The position numbers and the translations under genes are program-made. From Methylomonas sp. 11b (GTDB lineage Bacteria > Pseudomonadota > Gammaproteobacteria > Methylococcales > Methylomonadaceae): DNA of 64,000 nt. The notes below the pieces were generated by a model. It had not been told where the DNA came from and did no database searches. It saw nothing but the letters and a program-made list of their open reading frames with translations. The stretch spans positions 930,001 through 994,000 of the forward strand of contig NZ_KI911557.1 in assembly GCF_000515215.1 (NCBI RefSeq). Direction: 5' to 3'. The stretch's first letter is position 1. Each line of letters begins with the position of its first letter. Positions 34,614 through 45,003 of this stretch are shown one piece after another.

Positions 34614-35371
34614 GCTTGTTTCTCCAACAGCGCCTTCACCCATTGCGAGCTAGTTTCGCGCTTCAGTAATTCCAGTTTGGCGGCCTGTAATACCGCAATC
34701 AGATAATAGAATTTGAAAGCCACCGCCATCAGCAACAGGGGAACAAGCATGCTGACGTGTATGGAAGGTTTATCCATTTTGCTGACCGTCGGGCCTTGAT
34801 GTAGCGTGTTCCACCATTGCACCGAGTAATGGATAATCGGGATGTTCACCACCCCCACCAGTGCCAGAATCGAGACCGCTCGCGCCGCCGCCCGCTTTTC
34901 TTCAATGGCGCCGTACAAACTGATCACACCCAGATACAAAAACAACAGGATCAATTCTGAGGTTAAGCGCGCATCCCACACCCACCAAGTACCCCACATC
35001 GGTTTGCCCCACAAGGAACCGGTCACCAAGGCCACAAAGGTAAAGCCGGCGCCAATCGGCGCACTACTGATCAGCATCACCTCTGCCAGTTTCATGCGCC
35101 AGATCAAAGCGATCCCGCCCATTACCGCCATCAGCACGTAAATAAACAAGGACATCCAGGCCGCCGGCACATGGATATAAATAATCCTGTAACTATCTCC
35201 CTGCTGATAATCGGTAGGGGCAAGATATAGGCCACCATAAAGACCAGCACCGAGCAGCACTATAAAAATAACCGTCAGCCAAGGGATGAAACGATCCGCC
35301 AACGCATAAAAATACGGTGGCGAGGAAGTACGATGAAAAAACCGGCTAACCGGCGCAGGGATCCAAGACAT
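34610..35371 (-). CDS. ccmC: Haem exporter protein CcmC
   Basis: A 253-residue protein with six membrane helices and the periplasmic WGKPMWGTWWVWDARLTSEL tryptophan-rich motif that loads haem onto CcmE, plus conserved histidines in IHVPAAWMS and IIHYSVQWWNTLHQG. The ATG at 35371 shares its A with the ccmB stop (TGATG); a TTG one codon earlier is unlikely. Normal length. Confidence 0.96.
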   Translation of the reverse strand: MSWIPAPVSRFFHRTSSPPYFYALADRFIPWLTVIFIVLLGAGLYGGLYLAPTDYQQGDSYRIIYIHVPAAWMSLFIYVLMAVMGGIALIWRMKLAEVMLISSAPIGAGFTFVALVTGSLWGKPMWGTWWVWDARLTSELILLFLYLGVISLYGAIEEKRAAARAVSILALVGVVNIPIIHYSVQWWNTLHQGPTVSKMDKPSIHVSMLVPLLLMAVAFKFYYLIAVLQAAKLELLKRETSSQWVKALLEKQA

Positions 35372-36045
35372 CAATTAACACTCATTTTTAACGCGGCGGC
35401 GGTTGGCAACGGCACTAACACCAGTGCCGACAGCAACATAGCCAATAAAATATTCAGTTGGGCGTCGACCGGCAAACCACTGGCGGCCCTATCGACAGCA
35501 CCGCTGGCGAAGATCAACACCGGCACATACAGCGGTAACACCAACAAGGAAAGCAACATGCCGCCCCGGCGCAAACCCACTGTCAACGCCACACCGATGG
35601 CGCCGATTAGGCTCAGGAGCGGCGTAGCTAAGATCAGCGTCAGCCATAAAGTTCCCATGGCTTGCTCGGGTAAGCCCAAAAACACCGCCAGCAATGGCGC
35701 CACCAACAACAAAGGCAGGCCGGTGACCAGCCAATGGGCGATAATTTTGCCCAACACCAATATTGATAAAGCATGCGGGCTAAGCAGCATTTGCTCCAGC
35801 GAGCCATCGTCAAAATCGCTGCGGAACAAACCGTCTAAGGATAACAAAGCCGCCAATAACGCGGAAACCCAAATCACACCCGGCGCCATTGTGCGCAGCA
35901 GATTGGGCTGTGCTCCCACTGCTAGCGGAAATAAGGTCACCACCAACACGAAAAAAAATAGCGGATTAGCCATTTCCGCGCGGCGTCGAAACGCCAATAA
36001 CAAATCCCGGCGAATGATCGCCCAAAATGCCCCAATTATTGGCAT
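35371..36045 (-). CDS. ccmB: Haem exporter permease CcmB
   Basis: A 224-residue integral membrane protein with six hydrophobic helices and the family start IIRRDLLLAFRRRAEMANPLFFF. It forms the ABC complex with CcmA that releases holo-CcmE from CcmC. The start overlaps the end of ccmA by 10 bp. No irregularities seen. Confidence 0.95.
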   Translation of the reverse strand: MPIIGAFWAIIRRDLLLAFRRRAEMANPLFFFVLVVTLFPLAVGAQPNLLRTMAPGVIWVSALLAALLSLDGLFRSDFDDGSLEQMLLSPHALSILVLGKIIAHWLVTGLPLLLVAPLLAVFLGLPEQAMGTLWLTLILATPLLSLIGAIGVALTVGLRRGGMLLSLLVLPLYVPVLIFASGAVDRAASGLPVDAQLNILLAMLLSALVLVPLPTAAALKMSVN

Positions 36046-36668
36046 GCTTGCAGATGAATGCGCTTCAAATTTAGATTGGCCATACTCAGATCGTGATGAG
36101 AGGTCAACACCGCCATGCCGCCTTGGGCAATATGCTCGGCCATCAGCGACTCTATCAATTTAATACCTTGCCTATCCAGCGAGGTGAACGGTTCGTCAAG
36201 TATCCACAGCAAGTTATGCGTAATCAACAAGCGCGCCAACGATAAGCGACGCTTTTGGCCAGCCGACAAGGTATGCACGGGGTTATCGTCGAATCCCGCG
36301 AGTTGTACTTTGTCCAAGGCCTGATCAATACTGTATTTGCCGACGCTACCTAACGCCAACGCAAACTTCAGGTTTTCCAACACGGTCAATTCCTTTTTAG
36401 TGCCGTCGGCATGACCGACATAAGCCATGTCGTTGTAATAATTACTATCTGAAATTTTGCTACCGTACCAATAAATCTCGCCGGCATCGGCTTCTCTAAA
36501 TCCGCACAGAATCCGCAACAGCGAGGTCTTACCACTGCCGTTGGCACCTTCCAGTAACAACACTTCACCAGGATGCAATTCAAAACTCAAATCGGAAAAC
36601 AACAAGCGCTCATCGCGAAAACACGATAACTCACTGGCTTGCAGCGAAGCGTGTTGCGAGTTTTCCAT
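36036..36668 (-). CDS. ccmA: Cytochrome c biogenesis ATP-binding export protein CcmA
   Basis: A 210-residue ABC ATPase with Walker A EGANGSGKTS, signature LSAGQKRRLSLARLL and Walker B LWILDEP. It is the first gene of the cluster, and all downstream genes (ccmBCDEFGHI, hemN) overlap or abut, so one promoter upstream of 36668 probably drives the whole run. That promoter must lie in the 146-bp gap shared with purE. Confidence 0.96.
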   Translation of the reverse strand: MENSQHASLQASELSCFRDERLLFSDLSFELHPGEVLLLEGANGSGKTSLLRILCGFREADAGEIYWYGSKISDSNYYNDMAYVGHADGTKKELTVLENLKFALALGSVGKYSIDQALDKVQLAGFDDNPVHTLSAGQKRRLSLARLLITHNLLWILDEPFTSLDRQGIKLIESLMAEHIAQGGMAVLTSHHDLSMANLNLKRIHLQACQ

Positions 36669-36764
36669 TCATCCGTCCTTAGGCCGACACGTTACGAGGG
36701 GCGCTATCTTATCATTAAGCCCGGCATAGTTCGCAATTTGCCTACAGAGAAAATCTCCCCATTT

Positions 36765-36774
36765 ATGCGATAAT
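36765..36774 (+). promoter_or_regulatory. Candidate extended -10 promoter element for purE
   Basis: TGCGATAAT contains a TGn extension followed by GATAAT, one mismatch from TATAAT, about 40 bp before the purE start. A TTGCCT at 36738-36743 is too far to be a standard -35, so this would act as an extended -10 promoter. Prediction only. Confidence 0.35.
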
Positions 36775-36814
36775 CGGGCCCGTTTTGATTTATCGCAGAT
36801 ACCGGAGATTTTGC

Positions 36815-37312
36815 ATGACCGCATTGATAGGCATCATCATGGGTTCCACCTCGGATTGGGAAACCATGCAACATGCAGCGCAAACCCTAGAACACCTTGA
36901 TATTCCGCATGAAGTCGAAGTGGTTTCGGCCCATCGCACCCCCGACAAGTTGTTTCGGTATGCGGAGAGCGCGGAAGGCAAAGGTTTGGAAGTGATCATC
37001 GCTGGCGCCGGCGGTGCCGCGCATTTGCCGGGCATGACAGCCGCCAAGACCGCATTGCCAGTTTTGGGCGTACCGGTACAGTCCAAAGCCTTGAACGGCA
37101 TGGATTCTTTATTATCCATCGTGCAAATGCCGGCCGGCATTCCGGTGGGCACATTGGCCATCGGCAAGGCCGGCGCCATCAACGCCGCATTGCTGGCAGC
37201 CGCGATTATCAGCAATAAACATCCGCAATACCGCCCTGCTCTCGACACTTATCGTCAACAACAAACCGACAGCGTAATCGCCACCCCCGACCCAAGACTG
37301 GTGACCGGATGA
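36815..37312 (+). CDS. purE: N5-carboxyaminoimidazole ribonucleotide mutase
   Basis: A 165-residue class I PurE that isomerises N5-CAIR to CAIR in purine synthesis. It has the GSTSDWETM and SAHRTPDK motifs and the [11 protein letters not shown] loop. The ATG at 36815 has a CGGAG site 7 bases upstream; the longer in-frame start at 36785 adds ten untypical basic residues. It overlaps purK by 4 bp. Confidence 0.97.
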   Translation: MTALIGIIMGSTSDWETMQHAAQTLEHLDIPHEVEVVSAHRTPDKLFRYAESAEGKGLEVIIAGAGGAAHLPGMTAAKTALPVLGVPVQSKALNGMDSLLSIVQMPAGIPVGTLAIGKAGAINAALLAAAIISNKHPQYRPALDTYRQQQTDSVIATPDPRLVTG

Positions 37313-38403
37313 AAATTGGCATTTTAGGTGGCGGCCAGCTCGCCAGAATGATTGCGTTGGCCGGTTATCCGCTGGGCTTAAAATTCATCGTCCTCGATCC
37401 CGATCCCAATGCCGGTGCTGCCGGTTTAAGCGAACATCTGTTAGGCGCTTACGACGACCCGAACTTATTGGCGGAACTGGCCGAGAAAGCTGACATCGTC
37501 ACTTACGAATTCGAAAACGTGCCTGCGCATGTCGCCGAGTTTCTATCCAGCCACACCAAAGTTTATCCGCCTGCTGGCGCGTTGGCCGTTGCACAAGACC
37601 GCCTTCTGGAAAAGAATTTCTTTAAAGACTTAGGCATTCGCACCGCACCGTTCGCGGCTATCGATAGCCTGATCGATTTACAAAAAGCCATGCCATACAT
37701 CGGCTATCCGGCTATTTTGAAAAGCCGGCGCATGGGCTATGACGGCAAAGGCCAAGTGGTTATAAAATCGGCAGAGGAATTGGAATCAGCCTGGTACAGC
37801 ATGCAGGGCGCCGCCTCCATCGTCGAAGGCTTTGTGCCGTTTCAGCGCGAGGTGTCGATTATCGCCGCCCGCAGTCCATCCGGCGAAATTGCCTACTACC
37901 CTTTGTCTGAAAATCAACATCGCGGCGGCATTTTGCGCGTTGCCGAATGTTGCACTAACGATCCCGAACAAGCGATTGCCGAAAACTACGTCAGTTTATT
38001 GCTGGAAAAACTGGATTATGTTGGCGTGATTGCGCTGGAATTATTTGACCTGAATGGTGAGTTATTGGCCAACGAATTCGCGCCGCGCGTGCATAATTCC
38101 GGCCACTGGACGATAGAAGGCTCGGAAACCAGTCAATTCGAAAATCACTTGCGGGCGATTCTGAATTTACCGTTAGGCTCGACAAAGCCACGCGGTTACG
38201 CCGGCATGGTGAATTTTATCGGCGGCCTAGCCGACGACGCGCAACTGCTAAACATTCCCAACGCGCATTTGCATCTGTACGATAAAACCCCGCGCAAGGG
38301 CCGAAAAGTGGCGCATGCCACGATCAGAACCGATTCTGAAACCGCCTACCGGGAAGCGTTGCAGCATTTGGCCGATCTGGCGCTGGCTGTCGACGAATCA
38401 TGA
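37309..38403 (+). CDS. purK: N5-carboxyaminoimidazole ribonucleotide synthase
   Basis: A 364-residue ATP-grasp enzyme that makes N5-CAIR from AIR, bicarbonate and ATP, supplying PurE. It starts [16 protein letters not shown], has [12 protein letters not shown] (ATP grasp loop), [12 protein letters not shown] and [17 protein letters not shown] (active-site region). Start ATG overlaps the purE stop as ATGA, so the two are co-translated. Normal length. Confidence 0.97.
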   Translation: MKIGILGGGQLARMIALAGYPLGLKFIVLDPDPNAGAAGLSEHLLGAYDDPNLLAELAEKADIVTYEFENVPAHVAEFLSSHTKVYPPAGALAVAQDRLLEKNFFKDLGIRTAPFAAIDSLIDLQKAMPYIGYPAILKSRRMGYDGKGQVVIKSAEELESAWYSMQGAASIVEGFVPFQREVSIIAARSPSGEIAYYPLSENQHRGGILRVAECCTNDPEQAIAENYVSLLLEKLDYVGVIALELFDLNGELLANEFAPRVHNSGHWTIEGSETSQFENHLRAILNLPLGSTKPRGYAGMVNFIGGLADDAQLLNIPNAHLHLYDKTPRKGRKVAHATIRTDSETAYREALQHLADLALAVDES

Positions 38404-38475
38404 TCTCTTAGCTTGAATCTGGGCGGTTTTGGCATGCAAACCAAAATCGCTCCGCAAAACATAGAGGCCACAACC

Positions 38476-40320
38476 ATGAAAAAAATTTTGTTCTTGTTGT
38501 TCATATTGGCCGGCATCGCCATCGCAGCATTTGTAATTTTTAATCCTGCCCCTGCCACCTATAAATCGCAAGGCGATATTCCTTATTCCGACTTCATCCA
38601 GGATGTGCGCGGCAAAATGGTAGCCGAAGTGGTGATCGACGGCCGAGCCATTGATGGCCTGAGGCATAACGGCACGCGTTTTACCGCATATAGCCCCGGC
38701 GATGTGACGGTGATAGACGATCTATTGCAGAACGGTGTAAAGATCGTCGTACAAAGACCTTTAACCCAATCGACATTCATGCAGGTGTTTTACTCCTGGG
38801 CGCCGACCTTTTTGCTGATTGGGGTATTGATTTATTTCATGCGTAAGCAACTGCTGGGTGCCGGCGCACAAAACAATTTCGGTAAAAGCCGAGCTAAGTT
38901 GATGACGGAGAATCAGGTAAAGGTTCGTTTTAACGACGTTGCCGGCGTCGAGGAAGCCAAGCAGGACGTCGCGGAACTGGTCGATTTTCTGAAAGCGCCG
39001 GGCAAATACGAAGCCTTGGGCGGTAAAATCCCCAGAGGCGTGCTGATGGTCGGCCCTCCCGGCACCGGTAAAACACTGCTGGCGCGGGCGATTGCCGGGG
39101 AAGCCGGTGTACCTTTTTTCTCTATCTCGGGTTCTGACTTCGTGGAAATGTTTGTCGGGGTTGGCGCATCCAGAGTGCGCGATTTATTCGTGCAAGCCAA
39201 AAAACACGCGCCATGCATCATTTTTATCGACGAAATCGATGCGGTCGGCCGGCAACGCAGCCCCGGCAATATGGGCGGCACGGAAGAGCGCGAACAAACC
39301 CTGAATCAATTGCTGGTGGAGATGGACGGCTTTAGCGGCAACGAAGGCATCATCGTCATCGCCGCCACCAACCGCATCGATGTATTGGATAAAGCCTTGC
39401 TGCGCCCCGGACGGTTCGACCGGCAAGTGCAAGTCAGCCTGCCGGACATTAAAGGCCGCGAGCAAATTCTCAGGGTACATTCCAGCCGGGTACCCTTAGC
39501 CGATGACGTCAATTTGAATGATCTGGCGCGCGGCACGCCGGGATTTTCCGGTGCCGAACTGGCCAATCTGATCAACGAAGGCGCCTTATTCGCCGCCCGC
39601 AATAATCAGCGGGAAATCACGATGAACGACCTGGATAAAGCCCGCGACAAAACCATAATGGGCGCGGAAAAGCGGACGATGATCATGAGCCGCGAAGACC
39701 TGTTGATGACCGCCTACCACGAAGCCGGACATGCCATTGTCGGACGTTTGGTACCGGAGCACGATCCGGTTTACAAAGTCAGCATCATGCCTCGCGGCGG
39801 TGCGTTGGGCATCACGATGTTTTTGCCGGAGCGCGATGAATACAGCGCCAGCAAGGACAAATTGGAAGGGCAAATCTCCAGCTTGTTCGGCGGCCGAGCC
39901 GCGGAAGCGCTGGTTTACGGTAAGAATAAAGTCACCACCGGGGCGAGCAACGACATCCAACGCGCCACTCAATTAGCCCGCAACATGGTTACCAAATGGG
40001 GGTTATCCGATAACCTGGGGCCGTTGGACTACGGCGATAACGAAGGCAGCTACTTGGGACCGCAAGCCAAACCCATGTCGGAACACATGGCGCGCTTGAT
40101 TGATCGGGAGATCAGGTTAATTGTCGACAATAATTATCTTAGAGCCGAAACCCTGCTGAAGGAAAATATCGATATTCTGCACAATATGGCGCAAGCCTTA
40201 CTAGACTGGGAAACATTGGACAAACATCAGATAGATGAATTGATGCAAGGGCGAACTATCGCTCCGCCAGCGCCTGATGTAAAACAATCACTGGACGCTG
40301 GGAACACACCAGCGCAGTAG
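38476..40320 (+). CDS. ftsH: ATP-dependent zinc metalloprotease FtsH
   Basis: A 614-residue membrane AAA+ protease. Two N-terminal helices (about 4-22 and 108-121) flank a periplasmic domain, then AAA motifs Walker A GPPGTGKT (193-200), Walker B IIFIDE (248-253), the [10 protein letters not shown] pore region and the zinc site HEAGH (415-419). It degrades unstable membrane and cytosolic proteins. The ATG at 38476 is chosen for the MKKILFLLF start; the frame is open to a TTG at 38413. It is 72 bp after purK on the same strand. Many gammaproteobacteria carry more than one ftsH, and this one is not beside ftsJ/folP, so it may be a second copy. Confidence 0.95.
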   Translation: MKKILFLLFILAGIAIAAFVIFNPAPATYKSQGDIPYSDFIQDVRGKMVAEVVIDGRAIDGLRHNGTRFTAYSPGDVTVIDDLLQNGVKIVVQRPLTQSTFMQVFYSWAPTFLLIGVLIYFMRKQLLGAGAQNNFGKSRAKLMTENQVKVRFNDVAGVEEAKQDVAELVDFLKAPGKYEALGGKIPRGVLMVGPPGTGKTLLARAIAGEAGVPFFSISGSDFVEMFVGVGASRVRDLFVQAKKHAPCIIFIDEIDAVGRQRSPGNMGGTEEREQTLNQLLVEMDGFSGNEGIIVIAATNRIDVLDKALLRPGRFDRQVQVSLPDIKGREQILRVHSSRVPLADDVNLNDLARGTPGFSGAELANLINEGALFAARNNQREITMNDLDKARDKTIMGAEKRTMIMSREDLLMTAYHEAGHAIVGRLVPEHDPVYKVSIMPRGGALGITMFLPERDEYSASKDKLEGQISSLFGGRAAEALVYGKNKVTTGASNDIQRATQLARNMVTKWGLSDNLGPLDYGDNEGSYLGPQAKPMSEHMARLIDREIRLIVDNNYLRAETLLKENIDILHNMAQALLDWETLDKHQIDELMQGRTIAPPAPDVKQSLDAGNTPAQ

Positions 40321-40352
40321 TACGCTTTTTTCCCGAGCAGAACTGGTTTCTG

Positions 40353-41081
40353 TCAGATATACAGCGGGGCCATTCTGCGCCAGTAGTGACCCTGATGCGC
40401 GCGACCTTCCCATTCATACAAGGCGTGGGGAATACCCTTGGCTGCTAATATGTGACTTAACTCATGATTGTTCTGCAAAAACGGATCTTCCTTACCGATC
40501 ACCAAAGTAATTTCCATTTGCTGCAAATACTTTAATTGCGCTTCGCAGTTCAGGTTTGGTAGAAAGTGCGTTGGCGTGTGGAAATAAACATGATCGTCGT
40601 AGTAGCCGTCGAACAGGTTTTTGAAACACTCCACTTCCAGCGTCAAATCGAATCGACCGGAGAAGGCTACTAATTTTTTAAACAAATGTGGATGGCGGAA
40701 AGCAATATTAGCCGCATGATAACCGCCCAAACTACAGCCGTGAGCAATGACGCAGGGGTGCGGATTCTTCAAGGCCATGAACGGCATGATTTCGTTCAAT
40801 ATGTAGTCTTCGAAAAACATGTGCCGCTGAATACGGTCTTTCGGCCGCCGCCAAAAACAGTAAAAAGTTTCATGATCAATACTGTCAACACAGTACAGTT
40901 GTATGTGTCCCGCTTCAATTTTATTGCGTAACCGTTCGACGATGCCGAGGTTCTCGTACTCGTAAAAACGGCCGTCGCGAGTCGGAAAAATCAGTACTTT
41001 GGCCCCTGCGTGACCGAAAACCAGGAACTCCATGTCGCGACCCAGGCGCGGGCTGTACCAGTGGTGATATTCGCGATTCAT
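40353..41081 (-). CDS. Putative esterase of alpha/beta-hydrolase fold
   Basis: A 242-residue alpha/beta hydrolase with nucleophile elbow HGCSLGG (Ser117 likely) and candidate acid and base near GKEDPFL and GRAHQGHYW toward the C-terminus. No signal peptide, so probably cytoplasmic. It resembles the putative-esterase families (COG4947-like, and distantly S-formylglutathione hydrolase), but the substrate cannot be told. It starts 3 bp after the stop of the next hydrolase gene on the same strand, so the two form an operon convergent with ftsH. Confidence 0.75.
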   Translation of the reverse strand: MNREYHHWYSPRLGRDMEFLVFGHAGAKVLIFPTRDGRFYEYENLGIVERLRNKIEAGHIQLYCVDSIDHETFYCFWRRPKDRIQRHMFFEDYILNEIMPFMALKNPHPCVIAHGCSLGGYHAANIAFRHPHLFKKLVAFSGRFDLTLEVECFKNLFDGYYDDHVYFHTPTHFLPNLNCEAQLKYLQQMEITLVIGKEDPFLQNNHELSHILAAKGIPHALYEWEGRAHQGHYWRRMAPLYI

Positions 41082-41084
41082 AAT

Positions 41085-42050
41085 CTAAAGCGACGATTCC
41101 CCGAAAAAACTTTGCAGCTCCGCAATCAGCTGCCGCTCCTGATCATGTTGGCGCGGATAATCAAAATGCCCCGCATCCAATATAAACAAATGTTTGTCCG
41201 CGGCCCATGCATTGTAAATCGCAAATTGTCCGGGTGGCGCTACGACCGGGTCGAATAATGCGACTGCGGCATGCAAGGGCTGCAATGCATAACGCGCCGA
41301 AACTGCGGCATCATAATAGGCTAATGTGTCAAACACATTATGGTGAAATTGACTATAGGCTTTCAAAGCCGCGGCACTGCCGCTGGTAGGCAAACTTAAA
41401 CGCAAGGGTTGGTTGCCAAAGGTGGGCACATTTAAGTGCACTCTCTTGATTCTGGCGTCCCATGGCGCGGCCAATGCTCCGATTCCGCCACCAAAGCTAA
41501 TGCCCATATAGCCGATCTTATCCGCGATTGCCGGATAACGTTCGGCCAGAACGGTTACAGCCAGCCAGAGATCTTCTACACATCCGCCGATCACGTAATG
41601 ATTAGGATCATCGATATCTTGCACGACATGTTGATTCGGCTGTTCCGGCAAGCGCTCGCAGCGGCTGCGAGATATGCCGCGAAAGCAAGGAAAAAGTAAG
41701 GCTGCCCCCGGTATGTTGAGATGAAAATCGGGTTGCTCTCTGCCGCCATAACCATGGCCGACCACTATGCTCCGAGTAATGGGTTGCGCATCCGGCTCAA
41801 GCAGCCAGCCGGCAATATGAAAATCATCGGTAGACCGATAGCTTATGTCATAGACCCGGTAGCCCCCGCGCTGGCATTGGTAATTAAGAGAAAATTGCGG
41901 AGAGACCGTTAGGGCTTTTTGATATTTATCCCGCCAAAATCGACTGAAATCGGCAGGCTCTTGCGGCGCCGGAACGCTTAACAAATCGTCGAGACCGTAG
42001 CCATAGCCAGGATCATAGCTGTAATAATGATCGAATAAGCTCACTGGCAA
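41085..42050 (-). CDS. Acetylxylan esterase / cephalosporin deacetylase family hydrolase
   Basis: A 321-residue alpha/beta hydrolase of the AXE1 family, which removes acetyl groups from sugars and related esters. The motifs are VGHGYGGR (oxyanion region, about 97-104), GISFGGG with Ser185, an Asp in ALFDPVVAP and His in DAGHFDYP. Start is TTG at 42050 or GTG at 42044; neither has a good ribosome site, so the exact N-terminus is uncertain. It directly precedes the second hydrolase gene, suggesting a joint pathway, for example intracellular deacylation. Substrate unknown. Confidence 0.78.
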   Translation of the reverse strand: MPVSLFDHYYSYDPGYGYGLDDLLSVPAPQEPADFSRFWRDKYQKALTVSPQFSLNYQCQRGGYRVYDISYRSTDDFHIAGWLLEPDAQPITRSIVVGHGYGGREQPDFHLNIPGAALLFPCFRGISRSRCERLPEQPNQHVVQDIDDPNHYVIGGCVEDLWLAVTVLAERYPAIADKIGYMGISFGGGIGALAAPWDARIKRVHLNVPTFGNQPLRLSLPTSGSAAALKAYSQFHHNVFDTLAYYDAAVSARYALQPLHAAVALFDPVVAPPGQFAIYNAWAADKHLFILDAGHFDYPRQHDQERQLIAELQSFFGESSL

Positions 42051-42216
42051 ATCTGTCTGGTCAAATTTTGCTTAGGTCCGTTGTATGCAAGGCTAATTCG
42101 CAATGGGACAACGACAATAAAGTGGCGACGAATGCCGCCACTCGAAAATCATCTAAAGTTAAGCACCATTCACATATTGTGTGGGTTGTGTTGGATTTTG
42201 AATTCAGCATTCGCCG

Positions 42217-42522
42217 TCAATCGACGATTTTGAATTTTTCTCTGGAAGCATCAACCATATCCCGCAATTCCTTTCCGGGTTTAAAATGCGGCACATGCTT
42301 TTCTGTTAAGGACACTGAATCGCCGGTTTTGGGATTACGTCCTAATCGTGCTGAACGATGGTGTAATGAAAAACTGCCAAAACCTCTAATTTCTATCCTA
42401 TCGCCACTTGCTAGAGTATCGCTCAAGTGGTCAACAACGCATCTGACTGCCAATTCAACATCTTTAAGCGCGAGATGAGGCTGCTTTCGTGCCAGCATCT
42501 CTATCAATTCTGATTTTGTCAC
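42217..42522 (-). CDS. ihfB: Integration host factor beta subunit
   Basis: A 101-residue DNA-bending protein of the HU/IHF family. It starts (GTG)[16 protein letters not shown] and contains the beta-arm [10 protein letters not shown] and [19 protein letters not shown] segment (here [16 protein letters not shown]). It pairs with IhfA to organise DNA in replication, recombination and transcription. I place the start at GTG 42522 to match the family N-terminus; an ATG at 42555 would lie inside the rpsA terminator stem. It follows rpsA as in most gammaproteobacteria. Confidence 0.93.
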   Translation of the reverse strand: MTKSELIEMLARKQPHLALKDVELAVRCVVDHLSDTLASGDRIEIRGFGSFSLHHRSARLGRNPKTGDSVSLTEKHVPHFKPGKELRDMVDASREKFKIVD

Positions 42523-42540
42523 ATCCAGCCCTGAATAATC

Positions 42541-42575
42541 AAAAAAGGGTGACATGACCCAGTCATGTCACCCTT
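42541..42575 (-). terminator. Intrinsic terminator of rpsA
   Basis: On the minus strand a 14-bp perfect stem (42575-42562 with 42558-42545, three-base loop) is followed by TTTTTT at 42546-42541. This is a textbook rho-independent terminator located 13 bp after the rpsA stop and before ihfB, so ihfB expression depends on read-through or its own promoter. Confidence 0.92.
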
Positions 42576-42588
42576 GGAGATGGTTTTA

Positions 42589-44250
42589 CTACTTGTCCAT
42601 TTGTTTAAAGATATCGCCTAATGTGGCTGTGCCAGCATTTTGAGACGAGTAATCTTTAATGGCATTAGACTCTTCTTCGACATCTTTCGCTTTGATAGAC
42701 AAAGAAATAGATTTAGTCTTTTTGTCAACACCGACAAATTTGGCTTCGATTTCTTCGCCCTCTTTCAACAGGGTACGCGCATCTTCGACGCGGTCACGTT
42801 GAATTTCAGAAGCGCGCAAGTAGCCTTCGACGTTATCTGCCAAAGTCACAATCGCACCTTTAGCATCGATTTCTTTGATTACGCCTTTGACTAAGCTGCC
42901 TTTTTCATGCACGGCAATATAGTTTTGGAAAGGGTCTTGCTCTAGCTGTTTGATACCCAGCGAAATACGCTCGCGCTCGGAATCCACAGCCAGAATCACA
43001 GTCTCGACTTCATCGCCTTTTTTGTAATTGCGGATGGCTTCTTCGTCGTTCTCGTTCCAGGAAATGTCGGACATATGAACCAAACCGTCAATACCGCCGT
43101 CCAGGCCGATGAAGATACCGAAATCGGTAATCGATTTGATTTTGCCGGAGATTTTGTCGCCTTTGTTATGTGTAGCGGCAAATTCGTCCCATGGATTCGA
43201 ACGGCATTGTTTCATGCCCAGTGAAATACGACGACGTTCTTCGTCGATTTCCAGAACCATAACTTCAACTTCATCACCCAATTGCACAACTTTGGATGGG
43301 TTGACGTTTTTGTTGGTCCAGTCCATTTCGGATACGTGCACCAAGCCTTCAACACCTTCTTCGATTTCCACGAAGCAACCGTAGTCTGTCAGGTTGTTAA
43401 CTTTACCGAACACGCGAGTGCCGGCTGGGTAACGACGAGCAATGTTTTGCCATGGATCTTCATCCATTTGTTTCATGCCCAACGATACGCGAGTTTTGTC
43501 TTTATCGAATTTCAGGACCTTAACTTTAACTTCCTGACCGATTTCTACGCACTCGGATGGGTGACGTACGCGGCGCCATGCCATGTCGGTAATGTGCAGC
43601 AGACCGTCAACGCCGCCCAGGTCGATAAACGCACCGTAATCAGTGAGGTTTTTAACGATACCGGTAACAATCGCGCCGTCTTGCAGCGTTTTAACCAATT
43701 CTTCGCGCTCTGCGCTGTATTCGCTTTCGACCACCGCACGACGTGACAACACGACGTTGTTGCGTTTTTGATCGATTTTGATGACTTTAAATTCCAGGTC
43801 GCGATTTTCCAGGAAAGCGGTATCGCGGATAGGACGCACGTCAACCAGAGAGCCTGGCAAGAAGGCGCGTAATGCACCGACTGCAACGGTGAAACCGCCA
43901 CGCACTTTGCCGTTGATACGGCCGACGATGGTTTCTTGGGTTTCAAAGGCTTTTTCCAGTTCCGCCCAAGCTTTGCTTTTCTTGGCTTTATCACGGGAAA
44001 GAAGAGTGGCGCCCAGGCCATCTTCGAATAAATCGAGAGCAACCTCAATTTCGTCGCCTACGTTGACCTCTAGGTCGCCATCGGCATTCAGAAATTGCCA
44101 TTTAGGAATGACCCCTTCTGATTTGGCTTGTGTGCTGACGATAACAAATTCGTTTTCGATATCAACAACGGTACCAATTAGCATTGCGCCAGGACGCATT
44201 TCGGTCTTGGCATAACTCTCTTCAAACAACTCTGCAAAGCTTTCGCCCAT
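42589..44250 (-). CDS. rpsA: 30S ribosomal protein S1
   Basis: A 553-residue RNA-binding protein with six S1 (OB-fold) domains, for example [38 protein letters not shown] and [18 protein letters not shown]. It helps ribosomes engage structured or leader mRNAs. Start is the ATG at 44250 ([12 protein letters not shown], aligned with E. coli MTESFAQLFEES); a GAAGAG purine tract precedes it. The in-frame TTG at 44280 is rejected. Order cmk-rpsA-ihfB is the gammaproteobacterial standard, and the gene ends at a strong terminator. Confidence 0.98.
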   Translation of the reverse strand: MGESFAELFEESYAKTEMRPGAMLIGTVVDIENEFVIVSTQAKSEGVIPKWQFLNADGDLEVNVGDEIEVALDLFEDGLGATLLSRDKAKKSKAWAELEKAFETQETIVGRINGKVRGGFTVAVGALRAFLPGSLVDVRPIRDTAFLENRDLEFKVIKIDQKRNNVVLSRRAVVESEYSAEREELVKTLQDGAIVTGIVKNLTDYGAFIDLGGVDGLLHITDMAWRRVRHPSECVEIGQEVKVKVLKFDKDKTRVSLGMKQMDEDPWQNIARRYPAGTRVFGKVNNLTDYGCFVEIEEGVEGLVHVSEMDWTNKNVNPSKVVQLGDEVEVMVLEIDEERRRISLGMKQCRSNPWDEFAATHNKGDKISGKIKSITDFGIFIGLDGGIDGLVHMSDISWNENDEEAIRNYKKGDEVETVILAVDSERERISLGIKQLEQDPFQNYIAVHEKGSLVKGVIKEIDAKGAIVTLADNVEGYLRASEIQRDRVEDARTLLKEGEEIEAKFVGVDKKTKSISLSIKAKDVEEESNAIKDYSSQNAGTATLGDIFKQMDK

Positions 44251-44345
44251 CTCTTCTTTCCCAAACTTGCTAAGACTCAAGCAAGCTTTCTCTTCTCTGA
44301 ATTAAAATAAAGTCACCGATAAGAATTCGATAACCACCAATAGCC

Positions 44346-45002
44346 TCAATTGACTAAATTTACTACCTGCTCAATCACTTGCTGAATAGTCAAACTGGAT
44401 GAATCGATATAATGCGCGCCTTCCGGCACGGTGAGCGGAGCAGTAGCTCGCTGCTGATCGCGACAATCGCGTTCTTCTATTTCCCGAGTGATTTGGGGAA
44501 GGTTAGCATCAATCCCCTTTTCAATCAACTGTTTATATCGTCTAAGCGCCCTTTCCTCGGCGCTCGCGGTTAAATAAACCTTGATTTTGGCATCCTTAAA
44601 GACAACGCTGCCCATATCTCGGCCGTCTGCAACCAAGCCCGGAAGCCTTTGAAAATCCTTTTGTTTTTGCAATAACACCGCCCTCACCTCAGGGTACGCG
44701 GCAATGATGGACGCAGTATTACCGGTGGTTTCGGAGCCAAGTTGGCTAGTAATATCGGCGCCATCAAGCTTAACGATCAACTGTTCGCCACAATCGAATT
44801 CTAACGACATAGCTTCAGCGACTCGGCAAATAGCGGTTACGTCCGATAACTCGACACTGGATTTTAAGACTGCTACAGCCAACGAGCGGTAAATCGAGCC
44901 ACTATCCAGATAATTCCACCCCAAAAGTTTTGCAACGGCACGGCTAACCGTACCTTTGCCGGCACCGCTGGGGCCGTCTATAGTCAATACCGGTACTTGC
45001 AT
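44346..45002 (-). CDS. cmk: Cytidylate kinase
   Basis: A 218-residue kinase that phosphorylates CMP and dCMP. It has the P-loop GPSGAGKG (residues 10-17), LDSGSIYRSLA (CMP-binding; most family members have SGALYR) and ADGRDMGSVVF. Start ATG at 45002 is one base beyond the aroA stop, so it is coupled to aroA. A 95-bp gap to rpsA probably holds an rpsA promoter and leader. Confidence 0.96.
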   Translation of the reverse strand: MQVPVLTIDGPSGAGKGTVSRAVAKLLGWNYLDSGSIYRSLAVAVLKSSVELSDVTAICRVAEAMSLEFDCGEQLIVKLDGADITSQLGSETTGNTASIIAAYPEVRAVLLQKQKDFQRLPGLVADGRDMGSVVFKDAKIKVYLTASAEERALRRYKQLIEKGIDANLPQITREIEERDCRDQQRATAPLTVPEGAHYIDSSSLTIQQVIEQVVNLVN

Positions 45003-45003
45003 G

